Position numbers and translations under genes: made by a program
Notes under the pieces: model-generated
Databases searched by the model: none
What the model was told of the DNA's origin: nothing
Seen by the model: only the letters and a program-made list of their open reading frames with translations
From: Gemmatimonas sp.
Lineage (GTDB): Bacteria > Gemmatimonadota > Gemmatimonadetes > Gemmatimonadales > Gemmatimonadaceae
DNA length: 39,573 nucleotides
Direction: 5' to 3'
Assembly: GCA_023910675.1 (NCBI GenBank)
Contig: JAAVWC010000029.1
Span: forward strand, 1 to 39,573
In this document: piece by piece, positions 16,246 through 25,944 of the stretch
How the letters are laid out: the number at the start of each line of letters is the position of its first letter
Numbering within the stretch: the first letter of the stretch is position 1

Positions 16246-18920
16246 GCCCCCGCCAGCGCGGCGTCGATCCGCGCCGCACTGGTGTTTGCCGCATCGTACG
16301 TTGCTTGCGCTGCCGCATCGGCCGCGTCGCCGTGTCTGAAGCCCAGCGCCTCTTCGTTGGGCTGTACGTCGGCGACGATGACGTCGCCGTCCTTGAAGCG
16401 CCCTTCGAGCACCGCGAGCGCGAGTGGATTCTGCAGTAACCGTTGCACGGCACGCTTGAGCGGACGCGCACCGAACACCGGATCGTAGCCTTCATCGGCG
16501 AGACGCAGCCGGGCCGCATCGGTGAGACGCAACGTGACCTTGCGATCGGAGAGCAGCTTTCGCAGATGTCCGAGCTGGAGATCGACAATGTGATCGATCT
16601 GATCGCGGCCGAGCGGATGGAACACCACGACATCATCGATGCGGTTGAGGAACTCCGGCTTGAACACGCCGCGCAGTGCCGAGAGCACCTCCTGCTCCAC
16701 CGACTTCCAGCTGTCGCCACTCTGGCCACGCTCGAGGATGTACTGGCTCCCCACGTTGGACGTCATGATGATGACCGCGTTGCGGAAGTCGACAGTCCGC
16801 CCCTGCGAGTCCGTCAACCGGCCATCGTCGAGGAGTTGCAGCAGGATGTTGAAGACATCCGGATGGGCCTTTTCGATTTCGTCGAACAGAATGACGGAAT
16901 AGGGCCGGCGACGCACCGCTTCGGTGAGCTGTCCGCCTTCTTCGTATCCGACGTAGCCAGGCGGCGCCCCGATGAGCCGCGCGACGGCGTGCTTCTCCAT
17001 GTACTCGGACATGTCGATACGCACCATTGCGTGCTCGTCGTCGAAGAGGAATTCGGCGAGCGCTTTGGCCGTTTCCGTCTTGCCGACTCCCGTGGGCCCC
17101 AAGAAGATGAACGAGCCGATGGGACGGTTGGGGTCCTGCAATCCGGCGCGTGAACGCCGCACGGCATTGGAGACCGCTTTGACGGCTTCCGTCTGGCCGA
17201 TGACGCGCGTGCCGAGCACGAGTTCGAGCTTCGTGAGCCGCTCACGCTCCGATTCGAGCATGCGCGTAACCGGGATCCCGGTCCAACGGGCAACGATTTC
17301 GGCGATGTCGTCGGCCGCCACCTCTTCCTTGAGGAACTGCGGGCGTCCGCCGTGACTCGCCAGCTTGGACTCGGCCTCCTTCATGTCACGTTCAAGCTGC
17401 GGGATGCGGCCGTACGTGATTTCGGCGGCCTTGTTGAGGTCACCGGACCGCGTCGCCTGTTCAGCCTCGAATTTGGTCTGCTCGATTTCCTGTTTGATGC
17501 GTCCAACGGCGCCCAGCGTTTCCTTTTCCTGCTGCCACTGCGCACGCATGCCCGCAGCCGTTTCCTTGCGGTCGGCGAGTTCGCGCTCGAGGGCCTGACG
17601 ACGTTCGAGTGACGCCGGATCGGTTTCCTTCTGCAGCGCGGCCTTTTCGATTTCGAGCTGCACGATGCGACGTTCGACCTCGTCGATCTCCTGCGGCACC
17701 GAATCGATTTCGATGCGGAGTCGGCTCGACGCCTCGTCGATCAGGTCAATGGCTTTGTCGGGAAGGAAGCGATCGCCGATGTAGCGATTGGAGAGTGTCG
17801 CGGCGGCGACCACGGCTCCATCGGTAATGCGCACGCCGTGGTGCGCTTCGTAGCGCTCCTTGAGGCCGCGAAGAATGGCGATGGTGCTCTCGACACTCGG
17901 CTCTCCCACGTACACCGGCTGAAAACGGCGCTCGAGGGCCGCGTCTTTCTCGACGTGCAGACGGTACTCGTCGAGTGTGGTCGCCCCCACGACGCGCAGC
18001 TCGCCGCGGGCGAGCATGGGCTTGAGCATGTTGCCGGCGTCCATGCTGCCTTCGGCCTTGCCGGCTCCGACGAGCGTGTGCAGCTCGTCGATGAACATGA
18101 TGTACAGCCCTTCGGCGCTCGTGATTTCCTTGAGCACCGACTTGAGGCGCTCCTCGAATTCGCCACGGAACTTGGCACCGGCGATGAGGGCGCCGAGATC
18201 CAGCGAGACGAGCTTCTTGTTCTTCAGGCCTTCGGGGACGTCGCCGCTGACGATGCGCTGCGCGAGGCCCTCGGCGATGGCCGTTTTGCCCACACCGGGT
18301 TCCCCGATGAGGACCGGATTGTTCTTGGTGCGGCGCGAGAGCACCTGAATGACGCGACGGATTTCCTCGTCGCGTCCGATGACGGGATCGAGCTTGCCTT
18401 TGCGCGCGGATTCGGTGAGGTCGCGCGTGAACTTCTGCAACGCCTGATACTGTCCCTCAGGCGACTGGTCGGTGACCTTGTGCGCGCCGCGGACGAGCTT
18501 GAGGGCATCGAGCAGCGCCTCGCGGTTCGCGCCGGCGCTGGTGAGCACCCGCGTGCTGTCGAGCCCCTTCGCGTCGGAGAGGGCCAGGAGCAGGTGTTCG
18601 GTGGAGATGTATTCGTCGCCGAGCGCTTTGGCTTCGCGTTCGGCGGCATCAACGACCTGCGTGAGTTCGCGGCTGAACGTCGGCTGCGCATCGCTCTGCT
18701 TGGCGTAGCGGCCGGCCTCCAGTTCGGCGGCGGTGCGGATGGCGGTGACGTTGGCGCCAACGCGCTGCAGCACCGGGACGACGATGCCTTCGTCCTGCGC
18801 GAGCAAGGCGAGGAGCAGATGGAGATCGTAGACCATGGGATTGCCGTTCTTGCGGGCAATGGCCACGGCGTCGTTGAGCGCTTCCGCGCTCTTTACGGTG
18901 AGACGGTCTGGATTGATCAT
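16242..18920 (-). CDS. clpB: ATP-dependent chaperone ClpB (protein disaggregase)
   Basis: An 892-residue Hsp100 disaggregase that works with DnaK to resolubilise aggregated proteins. The N-terminal Clp_N repeats cover about 1-150, AAA1 Walker A is GEPGVGKT (206-213), and the AAA1 segment GATTLDEYR is present. The coiled-coil M domain (about 400-530; [18 protein letters not shown] onward) distinguishes ClpB from ClpA/ClpC. AAA2 Walker A is GPTGVGKT (608-615), with [25 protein letters not shown] and the Walker [11 protein letters not shown]. The frame is open to 19352, but homology starts at [15 protein letters not shown], so ATG 18920 is chosen; no clear Shine-Dalgarno precedes it. I looked for CIRCE and HAIR heat-shock operators upstream and saw none. 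Confidence 0.96.
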   Translation of the reverse strand: MINPDRLTVKSAEALNDAVAIARKNGNPMVYDLHLLLALLAQDEGIVVPVLQRVGANVTAIRTAAELEAGRYAKQSDAQPTFSRELTQVVDAAEREAKALGDEYISTEHLLLALSDAKGLDSTRVLTSAGANREALLDALKLVRGAHKVTDQSPEGQYQALQKFTRDLTESARKGKLDPVIGRDEEIRRVIQVLSRRTKNNPVLIGEPGVGKTAIAEGLAQRIVSGDVPEGLKNKKLVSLDLGALIAGAKFRGEFEERLKSVLKEITSAEGLYIMFIDELHTLVGAGKAEGSMDAGNMLKPMLARGELRVVGATTLDEYRLHVEKDAALERRFQPVYVGEPSVESTIAILRGLKERYEAHHGVRITDGAVVAAATLSNRYIGDRFLPDKAIDLIDEASSRLRIEIDSVPQEIDEVERRIVQLEIEKAALQKETDPASLERRQALERELADRKETAAGMRAQWQQEKETLGAVGRIKQEIEQTKFEAEQATRSGDLNKAAEITYGRIPQLERDMKEAESKLASHGGRPQFLKEEVAADDIAEIVARWTGIPVTRMLESERERLTKLELVLGTRVIGQTEAVKAVSNAVRRSRAGLQDPNRPIGSFIFLGPTGVGKTETAKALAEFLFDDEHAMVRIDMSEYMEKHAVARLIGAPPGYVGYEEGGQLTEAVRRRPYSVILFDEIEKAHPDVFNILLQLLDDGRLTDSQGRTVDFRNAVIIMTSNVGSQYILERGQSGDSWKSVEQEVLSALRGVFKPEFLNRIDDVVVFHPLGRDQIDHIVDLQLGHLRKLLSDRKVTLRLTDAARLRLADEGYDPVFGARPLKRAVQRLLQNPLALAVLEGRFKDGDVIVADVQPNEEALGFRHGDAADAAAQATYDAANTSAARIDAALAGA

Positions 18921-19240
18921 GTCGGCATTCAGAGCAACAGGAGTGCCGCTCGATATCTGCCGGAACTGCAGGAGCAGCGGGCAGCAGGCGGGTGCTGGCC
19001 CCGACGCATGCGCCAATGCCGCAGTGTCAGGGGCTGACGGCGCGCGAATTGGCGGGATCGCAGGGGCAAGTGCGAATCTACCGTCGAATGACCTGTGCCG
19101 TTGGTGTAGCGCAATACGCGCGCGGCGGCGACCGGGGCGTTGAGTGACGGGCAGCAAAATGGCGCCGCGGGTCCGTCCACCCAGGGCGCCACCTTTACTG
19201 TGTGTTTCGTTGGGTCTCGTGGTGCTCGACCTGCAACTGC
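18921..19240. other. Intergenic region upstream of clpB
   Basis: About 320 bases between the clpB start and the end of the small sorting-domain gene. It should hold the clpB promoter. I see no protein-coding signal with homology, no CIRCE (TTAGCACTC-type) or HAIR repeat and no clear sigma-32 promoter; the heat-shock control element remains unidentified. Confidence 0.5.
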
Positions 19241-19696
19241 TTACTTCACCACGATCATCTTCTTCACCAGCGGCACGCCATCCACCTCGAGGCGATACAG
19301 ATACACGCCTGAGGCGGCCTCCCGCCCGGTTGCTTGGACCTTGCCATCCCAATAGGCGACATAGTCACCACACGGAACAGCGATTTTTTCCAGCGGTTGA
19401 CCACCGGCCACTCCGCTCGTTCCGCCCTGCAATACCGGCGTTGCCACCACGTCCGAGAGGACGTTGTAAATCTTCAGGCTGACGCGGTACTGCTTACCAG
19501 GCTGCGAACAGGTGGGTGCATCACCCACGCTAAACGGAATGCGAGTCTCAGGATTGAACGGATTCGGATAGTTTTGTCCGAGCGTCGCTCCATTGCGTCG
19601 TTCCTTTCCGTCTTGCGACGGCTGGGACTCTGCGACTCGTGGCATGAACACGCTGAGAGTGAGCACCAGACCCAGTGCTCCCCACAAACGTTTCAT
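19241..19696 (-). CDS. Small secreted protein made almost entirely of an FlgD/type-A sorting-like domain
   Basis: A 151-residue protein with a signal peptide ([24 protein letters not shown], cleavage near 24). A domain of the FlgD-Ig / T9SS type-A sorting kind follows directly: [17 protein letters not shown] (39-55), the strand [39 protein letters not shown] and the terminal KKMIVVK. In Bacteroidota such domains form the last 70-100 residues of large secreted proteins; in Gemmatimonadota and related phyla they occur at C-termini of exported proteins of uncertain export route. Here no cargo precedes it. A cysteine pair (in APTCSQPG and AVPCGDY) could form a disulfide. The start at 19696 has GGAG eight bases upstream. 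Not part of an obvious operon. It may be a remnant of a larger gene or a free-standing adaptor. Confidence 0.82.
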   Translation of the reverse strand: MKRLWGALGLVLTLSVFMPRVAESQPSQDGKERRNGATLGQNYPNPFNPETRIPFSVGDAPTCSQPGKQYRVSLKIYNVLSDVVATPVLQGGTSGVAGGQPLEKIAVPCGDYVAYWDGKVQATGREAASGVYLYRLEVDGVPLVKKMIVVK

Positions 19697-19785
19697 GGTG
19701 CTTCTCCGACTGACGAATCAGGTTCTGAGTCGACGTCTCCGTAACAGGGTGAGAAGTGCGAATCCACGGTGTTGGATTCTTGGTA

Positions 19786-19815
19786 AACCTACAGACGCGT
19801 CACCCCAACCGTCAA
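19786..19815 (-). promoter_or_regulatory. Candidate sigma-70-type promoter for the small sorting-domain gene
   Basis: On the minus strand a TTGACG -35 (19810-19815) is followed after 18 bases by TAGGTT (19786-19791) as a -10, leaving an untranslated leader of about 80 bases before the ATG at 19696. The -35 is good; the -10 matches the consensus at only three of six positions. Confidence 0.35.
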
Positions 19816-19910
19816 GCAACGTTCCTGCCGTGTTTTTGGTGATCTTTCCGTCATTTTGGCCGCGAACAATCACATAGGTTGTTCCACAATAGTGACTTAG
19901 CGAACGACGC

Positions 19911-19931
19911 CTCATGTAGTTACTTCATGAG
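19911..19931 (-). terminator. Inverted repeat just downstream of recO
   Basis: CTCATG and CATGAG form a perfect 6-base inverted repeat around a 9-base loop, starting five bases after the recO stop codon. It lacks a following T run, so it would be at best a weak or Rho-assisted terminator. Confidence 0.25.
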
Positions 19932-19935
19932 ACCG

Positions 19936-20685
19936 CTACCATTGTCCGGTCTCCCAGATCTGAAAGGCCTTCAGTGGCCGATTGTCGGAGAGGTGCTGCG
20001 CCAAGAACTCCCGCAGCAGACGCTGGTGGGCGCGCACCGCGAGCTCATCGAGCGGGAACGTCTCACCCAGGAACCAGCGCCGCAGGGTCGCACGGGCCGA
20101 AGCTGGGAGTAGCCGCCCCCCGGGGGCGCGCCGCGCGCACACCGGGCACAGCGTCCCACCCACCGCGGCGTGAAATCGGGCGTCGTCCTCCGCCTCGAGC
20201 GGGGAGTGGCACTCGATGCAATCGTCAATCGTGGGACGGTAGCCGACCTCCCCCACCACCTGCCAGAGCACGCTCAGCGCCACGCTGGCGGTGTCGCCGG
20301 GCGCCGCGGCGGCCAACCGGTTCAAGCCGTCGACCAACGCATCGTAGACGGCTGGGGCCGCTTCTTCGTGCACCAACCGCAACACACACTCCGCAATGGC
20401 GCTCGCGGCGGTGAAGCGCCCCATCTCGAGGGCGAGCGACGGTCTGGCCACGGTCACATCGAAGCCATTCAACGCATGGAGGTCCCGCCCCTGCTTCAGC
20501 TGAATTTGCGCCTGACCTTCGGCGAAGAGATCCACCGCGCTACCAAAGCGCTTCCTGGAAGAGCGTGCCCCGCGCGCGACTACCGACTGCACGCCCGCGT
20601 CGCGCGTGGCCAGACGCAGGATGCGGCTGGATTCGAGATAGTCGGCGACGTGCAGGACGACCGCGTCCGTCTGGAGCAAGGACAT
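19936..20685 (-). CDS. recO: DNA repair protein RecO
   Basis: A 249-residue recombination mediator that works with RecR and RecF to load RecA onto SSB-coated single-stranded DNA. The N-terminal OB-fold begins MSLLQTDAVVLHVADYLESSRILRLATRDAGVQSVVARGAR, typical of the family. The middle is helical, and a zinc finger of the CxxC...CxxC type is visible (CIEC and, 19 residues on, CPVC). The frame is open to 20757, but homology and normal length favour the ATG at 20685. It follows the B12-operon lipoprotein gene by 96 bases on the same strand, so read-through from that operon is possible but a separate promoter is likely. Confidence 0.93.
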   Translation of the reverse strand: MSLLQTDAVVLHVADYLESSRILRLATRDAGVQSVVARGARSSRKRFGSAVDLFAEGQAQIQLKQGRDLHALNGFDVTVARPSLALEMGRFTAASAIAECVLRLVHEEAAPAVYDALVDGLNRLAAAAPGDTASVALSVLWQVVGEVGYRPTIDDCIECHSPLEAEDDARFHAAVGGTLCPVCARRAPGGRLLPASARATLRRWFLGETFPLDELAVRAHQRLLREFLAQHLSDNRPLKAFQIWETGQW

Positions 20686-20781
20686 ACGGAACGATGTACA
20701 GCCCGCGGTGCCGGAGCAACCGCGGGCTGCAGATACCTCAGCCGCGTGGCTGCACACGCGCCTGCCCCTTCACCAGCGCGC

Positions 20782-21933
20782 TTACCGGATCGCGAGATCC
20801 ACGCCGCCCTGCCCCGCCAGCACGCGACGGACTTCGACGAACGTGGGAGAAAAAACCAGCAGCGACGTGACGGAGCCGGTGCCGTTCTGAATGCAGTGCA
20901 GCCGGCCGAGGGCATCAGCCTGTGCACTGCCGCAGTTCACGGACGCACCCGCCGCGTTCTTGAGGTCGAGGAACGACGTCGTGCCGTTGGTTACCGCCGA
21001 GATGTCGTCCTGACGAAGCTTGACAATGCGACCGGCGAAGGCGCTGAGATTCTCGAAGAGTGACACATACAGAAACCCATCGAGGCCGAGCTTGGTGCTC
21101 GCGCCGTAGCTGCCAGCGGGCATTTGTCGCGTGCCCTGCACACGTCGATTGCGCAGATCGACTTTGGTGACGGATCCTGTCGCGAGCAGTGTGTAGGGGA
21201 AGCTGGCGAAGCTGGCGGCCCCGCCGGCACTCACATACGCCACGTCACCCACGACAATCGCCGACGCTCCGGACCCACGCGCCCCCGTGAGCACTACCGT
21301 GTCGCGCGTGGTGCCGCTGTTCGGAATGCGAATGAGGCGCACATCGCCCAATACGGTGTACGCGCCTTTGCAGTCGCTGTTGGCATCGACGACCCAGGTG
21401 GCGTTGTCGTACTGGAACATGTCGGTTGGGCAGACACCGGCGTTCGCGAGGCGCGTGATGGTCGGTGCTGCCGTTCCCGCCACCGACACGAGTGCGATGG
21501 CGTTGGAATCGCGAAGTGCAGCGGCAATGAGCGCTTGCCCATTGCTGCCCCGAAACAACCTGGCGCGCGACGGGTTGCTGCGCGTCGGCAGCTGCACGCG
21601 CCGGAATGTCGACGTGCGAATGTCGGCGATGTACAACAGGTCGCCTGCCCCGCGGCTGGAGACGGCCAGCACGGTATCGCGTTCGAGTGTAAACCCACCG
21701 GCGTCAAATTCGCTCGATGGTGCGAACGCGAGTTTCGTGGTGGCCGTGCCGGTATCGCCGACAAAGGTCAGTCCCGGCTGAATGAAGCCGTCGAGGACGA
21801 GAATACCGCGCGGCGGCTGCGGCGTGGTGTCCGTGGGACTCGCGTCACCACAGGCGCCAAACACGGCGGACGAGAGCAGGAGGCCAGCGGTGGCGATGGA
21901 GTGCCACGAGGTCCGGATGCGATGATGCGGCAT
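20782..21933 (-). CDS. Beta-propeller-like lipoprotein in B12 operon (BtuG-like candidate)
   Basis: A 383-residue protein with a lipoprotein signal (the hydrophobic stretch ATAGLLLSSAVFGAC, lipobox FGAC near residue 27) and then an all-beta repeat pattern. Short repeating units such as DLLYIADIRTSTFRRV, NAIALVSVAG, DVRLIRIPNSG, GSVTKVDLRNRRV, LDGFLYVSLFENLSAFAGRIVKL and ADALGRLHCIQNGTGSVTSLLVFS look like blades of a YncE/SMP-30-type propeller. It lies 90 bases downstream of the TonB receptor gene in a cobalamin-riboswitch operon. In Bacteroides, BtuG is a surface beta-propeller lipoprotein that captures B12 and passes it to BtuB; by position, anchor and fold type this is a plausible functional counterpart. 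That role is inference: I cannot show sequence homology to BtuG. Gene start and signal are clear. Confidence 0.75.
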   Translation of the reverse strand: MPHHRIRTSWHSIATAGLLLSSAVFGACGDASPTDTTPQPPRGILVLDGFIQPGLTFVGDTGTATTKLAFAPSSEFDAGGFTLERDTVLAVSSRGAGDLLYIADIRTSTFRRVQLPTRSNPSRARLFRGSNGQALIAAALRDSNAIALVSVAGTAAPTITRLANAGVCPTDMFQYDNATWVVDANSDCKGAYTVLGDVRLIRIPNSGTTRDTVVLTGARGSGASAIVVGDVAYVSAGGAASFASFPYTLLATGSVTKVDLRNRRVQGTRQMPAGSYGASTKLGLDGFLYVSLFENLSAFAGRIVKLRQDDISAVTNGTTSFLDLKNAAGASVNCGSAQADALGRLHCIQNGTGSVTSLLVFSPTFVEVRRVLAGQGGVDLAIR

Positions 21934-22023
21934 GATCAGACAAATCCTTGATGCGGGTTGAACCAGAGTCCTGCGTATGCCCCGCGCCCATTCGTAACCA
22001 TGGACACGAAGTGCTGCCGCGGG

Positions 22024-24084
22024 TTACGACCGCGGCTGCAACGTGAGCGAGGCGGACCAGCCGCGCCCGGGCATGGGAAAGCCACGCACCGATTGCCACC
22101 GGGTATCGGTGGCATTGTCGAGGCCAGCCGTGAGCAGCAGCTCGAGATGCGTGAAGCGTTGACGACGAGCGACCGAGAGATCGAGCAGGGTCACCGCCGG
22201 AAGTTCGAACAGGGCATTGCGCGGACCGGCGGTAAACGGCCGCCGGCTCTGATAGCGAACATTGGCGCCGAGTGTATGCGGGCCGATGCGCCAAGCCCCC
22301 TGGCTGCCGATGCTGTGCGTGGGCACGTACGGCGTGGGGATGGTGAGGCCACCGGTGCGAAGCGTCGTGCGATACCAGCTTTGCCACGCGCTGAGCGTGA
22401 GCGTTGGCCACACGACCTCAGCGCGCGCTTCACTGCCACGCAAGCGTTCGCGACCCACGTTGGCCGGGCTCCAGCCGAAATTGCCGGGAAACCACACGAT
22501 GGCATCTCGTGTGTCACGCGACACCAGTTGCAGATCACCCGACACGCGCGCGCGCGAGAGTTGCCATTTTCCTTGCACGCCGGCGCTGGCATCGAGGGTC
22601 ACGCGCTCGGGTGCGAGCGCACGAACGGCGAGTCGCTGCGGCGACGAGAAGTACAGATCGTAGAGTGTCGGGACACGTACCGCTTGCGCGGCGCGGGCGA
22701 GCAACGAGAACGACGCACGGCGCCCGTCGCCCAGCAATCGCAGGGCGCTGCCGGCACTCGCTGTCGGCAACACACCGCTCCGCTCCACGACGTCCGTGCG
22801 GACGCCGACATCGGCTGTGAACCGCTGCGCACCAGTCGACTCGCGCTGCCAGTTCCACGCCGCGAACCCGCGAGAGCGGCGCTGCACCACGTTGCCGGTT
22901 CCCGTGAGACCATCGGCTCCCACGCCGGTTCGCCAGGCGCCGCGCCAGGCGGTGCCGCGCCACTCCACATCGCCAGCCCACGCGCTGGCCCGGGAATCGA
23001 GGGCCGGACGCGTGGGGTCGACATAGTGCAGCCGAAACAGACGCGCGCCGGTGGTGAGCATGGTTGTGCCGAGTGCGGTTTGCCCACGCAGCAACACGCG
23101 AGTGTTGCGTGAACGATCACTATCGAAGGCGCGCACGTTGGCCGCGCCCACCATACCACGCTCGCCGGTGGAGGCCATCACGTTCCACTGGGTGCGTCTC
23201 GCGACGAGCCCCACGGTGACGACCGCGCGCCGCTCGTCATTGTTGATGCGCGTTTCGATCACCGGCTGCGCGCCGGCATCGTTCACGAAGGCAAAGCGAT
23301 TCTCGGCCACGCGATACGAGGCCGCCGTATTCCATCGCACCGCACGCGTGGTGCCTGCCCATGCGGCCTCGCCGACCCACTGTCCGAACGCTCCGCTGCG
23401 CACACTCGTGAGACGGTGCGACGCCGAGGTCAGTGCCAGGACACCACCGGTCGCACCGTTGCCGGCACCGAGGGGATCGGCGCCCGGCTGGACGGTTGCC
23501 GACTGCACAGCCACGAGCGGCACATCGGACACATCGGCCAGCCCCGTGGCGGGATCGTTGAGCGGAAGTCCATCGAGGGTGATGACCACCTGCTCACGTC
23601 GCGCACCACGCAAGGACAAACCGGTCTCGCCACGCGCGGAGCGAAGCGTGGTGAATGGCAGCAGCGCAATGACACCAGCCATCCCCGACGCATTGCGCTC
23701 CCGCGCTTCCTCGGCGGAGATAGCGACCTGCACCTGCCCCGCCGACGCCGCAGATCGTGCCGCAACAACGTTTTGCGTTGCCAGCGTGGTGAACCCCAGT
23801 GAGTAGGTGCCACGTCGCTGGGACATGGGCGTAAGCGACACGAACACATTGGCGTTGGACGGAAGTGCCACGACCTGCGGCAGATATCCAACGCGCGTGA
23901 TGGTAATCGGTGCCCCTGGCGCGCGCGGTAATGCCAGGCACGCACTGCGCGCCACGCGCATAGGCTCATTGGCGACGCGCACCGTCGCGCCCACGAGTGG
24001 CTCTCCTGAACGGCCGTCGCGCACGCAGACGCGCACGCTGTCGGAGGACTGCATCAAGGCGAGCAGCAGCACTCCCACCGTCAT
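22024..24084 (-). CDS. btuB: TonB-dependent outer-membrane receptor, cobalamin (BtuB-like)
   Basis: A 686-residue outer-membrane importer. After a short N-terminal hydrophobic segment (MTVGVLLLALMQSSDS) comes a carboxypeptidase-regulatory-like (CarboxypepD_reg) domain (VRVCVRDGRSGEPLVGATVRV...ITRVGYLP). The plug domain follows (LSLRGARREQVVITLDGLPLNDPATG, VQPGADPLGAGNGATGGVLALTS), and then a long beta-barrel with alternating Arg/Thr/Trp-rich strands up to GRGWSASLTLQPRS. Substrate is inferred from the cobalamin riboswitch and BtuFCD homologues upstream, not from the protein itself. ATG 24084 overlaps the TGA of the ATPase gene (TGATG). The frame is open to 24444, but that part overlaps the ATPase gene in another frame and is not coding. 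It ends in Ser rather than the usual terminal aromatic. Confidence 0.88.
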   Translation of the reverse strand: MTVGVLLLALMQSSDSVRVCVRDGRSGEPLVGATVRVANEPMRVARSACLALPRAPGAPITITRVGYLPQVVALPSNANVFVSLTPMSQRRGTYSLGFTTLATQNVVAARSAASAGQVQVAISAEEARERNASGMAGVIALLPFTTLRSARGETGLSLRGARREQVVITLDGLPLNDPATGLADVSDVPLVAVQSATVQPGADPLGAGNGATGGVLALTSASHRLTSVRSGAFGQWVGEAAWAGTTRAVRWNTAASYRVAENRFAFVNDAGAQPVIETRINNDERRAVVTVGLVARRTQWNVMASTGERGMVGAANVRAFDSDRSRNTRVLLRGQTALGTTMLTTGARLFRLHYVDPTRPALDSRASAWAGDVEWRGTAWRGAWRTGVGADGLTGTGNVVQRRSRGFAAWNWQRESTGAQRFTADVGVRTDVVERSGVLPTASAGSALRLLGDGRRASFSLLARAAQAVRVPTLYDLYFSSPQRLAVRALAPERVTLDASAGVQGKWQLSRARVSGDLQLVSRDTRDAIVWFPGNFGWSPANVGRERLRGSEARAEVVWPTLTLSAWQSWYRTTLRTGGLTIPTPYVPTHSIGSQGAWRIGPHTLGANVRYQSRRPFTAGPRNALFELPAVTLLDLSVARRQRFTHLELLLTAGLDNATDTRWQSVRGFPMPGRGWSASLTLQPRS

Positions 24085-24911
24085 CACCGCGAACGCCCTC
24101 GACTGCGGAGCGGAAGCAACGCAGGTACCCCAATCGCGGGGTCGCGCGTGACGACCAGAGGCCAGTCGTACACGGCTTCGAGGGTTTCGCCCTGCATGAC
24201 ATCGTTGACGGCACCAGACGCGGCCACGCGCCCCTTGTCGAGCAGTACGATGTGCTCGGCGAAGCGCGCCACGAGATTGAGCTGGTGGCTGATGAGCAGC
24301 ACCGTGCGTGACTCGCGCGCGAGTGCATCGACGAGTTCGAACACCGCCATTTCGTGCGCGATGTCGAGGAACGTGGTCGGCTCGTCGAGTACGAGCACGC
24401 GTGTGTCCTGCGCCAGCGCCCGTGCGATGCGCACCCGCTGCCATTCACCGCCGGAGAGCGAATCGGTGCGGCGGTCGATGGCCTCGACAATCCCCGTGCG
24501 TTCGAGCGCCTGCTCCACGTGCGTACGGTCTTCGGCCGACGGACCGCCGAAGGCACTGCGTCGCGGATGCCGTCCGAGCATGACGAACTCGCGGACAGAC
24601 AATGGCATGACGGGCTCTTCGCGCTGCGGCACAATGGCCACGTGCTGCGCGAGGCTCCGCGCATCGAGTGCGGCGATATCGGCACCGGCGAGCAAGGCGC
24701 GCCCCGCGGCGAGCGGCACTCGGCGCAGGAGCGCGCGCACGAGACTGCTCTTGCCGCTGCCGTTGGGGCCAACGACCGCGGTAATCGTTCCCGGCAATGC
24801 CGTAAGTGACACGCCATTCAGCGCGGGCTCCGCGCGTCCCGGATACGTGACCGTGACGGCATCGAAGCCCAGCGACGGTCCATCGGACGGGGTCAAGAGA
24901 CGCGGATTCAC
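24084..24911 (-). CDS. btuD: Cobalamin ABC transporter ATP-binding protein (BtuD-like)
   Basis: A 275-residue ATPase of the FecE/BtuD/FhuC group that powers uptake of B12 or siderophores through the BtuC-type permease. Walker A is GPNGSGKSS (48-56), the ABC signature is LSGGE (152-156), Walker B is RVLVLDEPTTFLD with Asp176-Glu177, and the switch His is in LISHQLN. GTG start, 10 bases after the permease stop; its TGA overlaps the receptor ATG. The B12 assignment comes from the riboswitch at the head of the operon. Confidence 0.92.
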   Translation of the reverse strand: MNPRLLTPSDGPSLGFDAVTVTYPGRAEPALNGVSLTALPGTITAVVGPNGSGKSSLVRALLRRVPLAAGRALLAGADIAALDARSLAQHVAIVPQREEPVMPLSVREFVMLGRHPRRSAFGGPSAEDRTHVEQALERTGIVEAIDRRTDSLSGGEWQRVRIARALAQDTRVLVLDEPTTFLDIAHEMAVFELVDALARESRTVLLISHQLNLVARFAEHIVLLDKGRVAASGAVNDVMQGETLEAVYDWPLVVTRDPAIGVPALLPLRSRGRSR

Positions 24912-24921
24912 TTGGCGCTCC

Positions 24922-25944
24922 TCACGGCGTCACCTTGCGGAGTCGCGACAGGAAAAACGGCACGCCGACCAAGGCGGTCACGGCACCGAGCGGCAATTCG
25001 GCCGGTGCACGCAGCGTGCGCGCCAGCAGATCGGCGGCGACGAGCAGCACCGCTCCGTACAACGCCGACAACAGCATCATGGGGCGATGCTGCCGCGCCC
25101 CGAGTGCGCGCGCGAGGTTCGGCACCACGAGTCCGACAAAGCCCACCAGCCCCGCCGCGGCAACGGTGGCCGCCGCGAGCCAGCTCGCGATCAGAAAGGT
25201 GCGCTGCGATGCGCGATCGACGTCGACGCCGAGCGCCGCCGCCGGCTCCGATCCGAGGGCGAGCACATCGAGTTCGCGCGCACGCCACACGAGCACTCCA
25301 CCCAGCAACAGCACGGCCGCCGTACTTCGCGCCACCGCGCTCCACGAGGCGTCGGCCGCGCTGCCCATCATCCACCAGAGCGCCCCGCGCAATCGTTCGG
25401 GAGGAGCATCGGCGAGCGCCACCAGAATGGCCGCATTCGCAAACGCGCCCACCACGACACCGGCCATGAGCAACAAGCGCGTGTCGCCACTGCCACCGAC
25501 GGTGCGCGCGAGCGCCGTCACGATGAGCGTCGAGATCGCCGCCCCGCCGAACGCGGCCGCGGTGATGACCGTCGGTGACACGAGCCCCGCGGCCATCGCC
25601 GCCACCGCCCCCACGGCCGCACCGCCGGAGACACCGAGCAGATACGGCTCCGCCAGCGGGTTGCGCAGCGTGCCCTGCAGCGCGCCTCCGCTCATTGCCA
25701 AGCCGGCACCGACAACGGCGGCGAGCAGCACACGCGGCAATCGCAAATCGCGAACAATGGACATGGTCGACGCGTCGCCCTGCCCGGCGAGCGCACTGAC
25801 CACGTCCCCCACGGGAAGCGGCACGGCGCCCAACGCCACGCCGAGAACAAGCACGACGGCGAAGAGCAGCGCGCCAGCGAGCCAGGGCCAAAGCGGTTGC
25901 CCGTGATCGCGGTGCGCGACCGAGGGAGTGGTGGAGCGCGGCAT
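24922..25944 (-). CDS. btuC: Cobalamin ABC transporter permease (BtuC/FecCD family)
   Basis: A 340-residue, strongly hydrophobic permease of the FecCD family, which forms the inner-membrane channel for B12 or siderophores. Recognisable family blocks are LALGAVPLPVGDVV near the N-terminus, LRLPRVLLAAVVGAGLAMSGGALQGTLRNPLAEPYLLGVSGGAAVGA, and GFVGLVVPNLARALGARQHR with the RALGARQHRPMM loop that contacts the ATPase. About ten membrane helices. The ATG at 25944 overlaps the TGA of the binding-protein gene (TGATG); the open frame to 26088 overlaps that gene and is not coding. Confidence 0.92.
   Translation of the reverse strand: MPRSTTPSVAHRDHGQPLWPWLAGALLFAVVLVLGVALGAVPLPVGDVVSALAGQGDASTMSIVRDLRLPRVLLAAVVGAGLAMSGGALQGTLRNPLAEPYLLGVSGGAAVGAVAAMAAGLVSPTVITAAAFGGAAISTLIVTALARTVGGSGDTRLLLMAGVVVGAFANAAILVALADAPPERLRGALWWMMGSAADASWSAVARSTAAVLLLGGVLVWRARELDVLALGSEPAAALGVDVDRASQRTFLIASWLAAATVAAAGLVGFVGLVVPNLARALGARQHRPMMLLSALYGAVLLVAADLLARTLRAPAELPLGAVTALVGVPFFLSRLRKVTP

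Noticed and set aside
17838..19037. Plus-strand open frame of 399 codons opposite clpB, and similar long frames opposite ptsI (30986-32428) and ribBA/ribH (37364-38890)
   Set aside because: These are mirror frames of well-identified genes; no family features, ribosome sites or independent codon signal.
18921..19352. N-terminal extension of the ClpB frame to 19352
   Set aside because: Homology starts at [15 protein letters not shown] (18920); the extra sequence is unlike any Clp N-domain.
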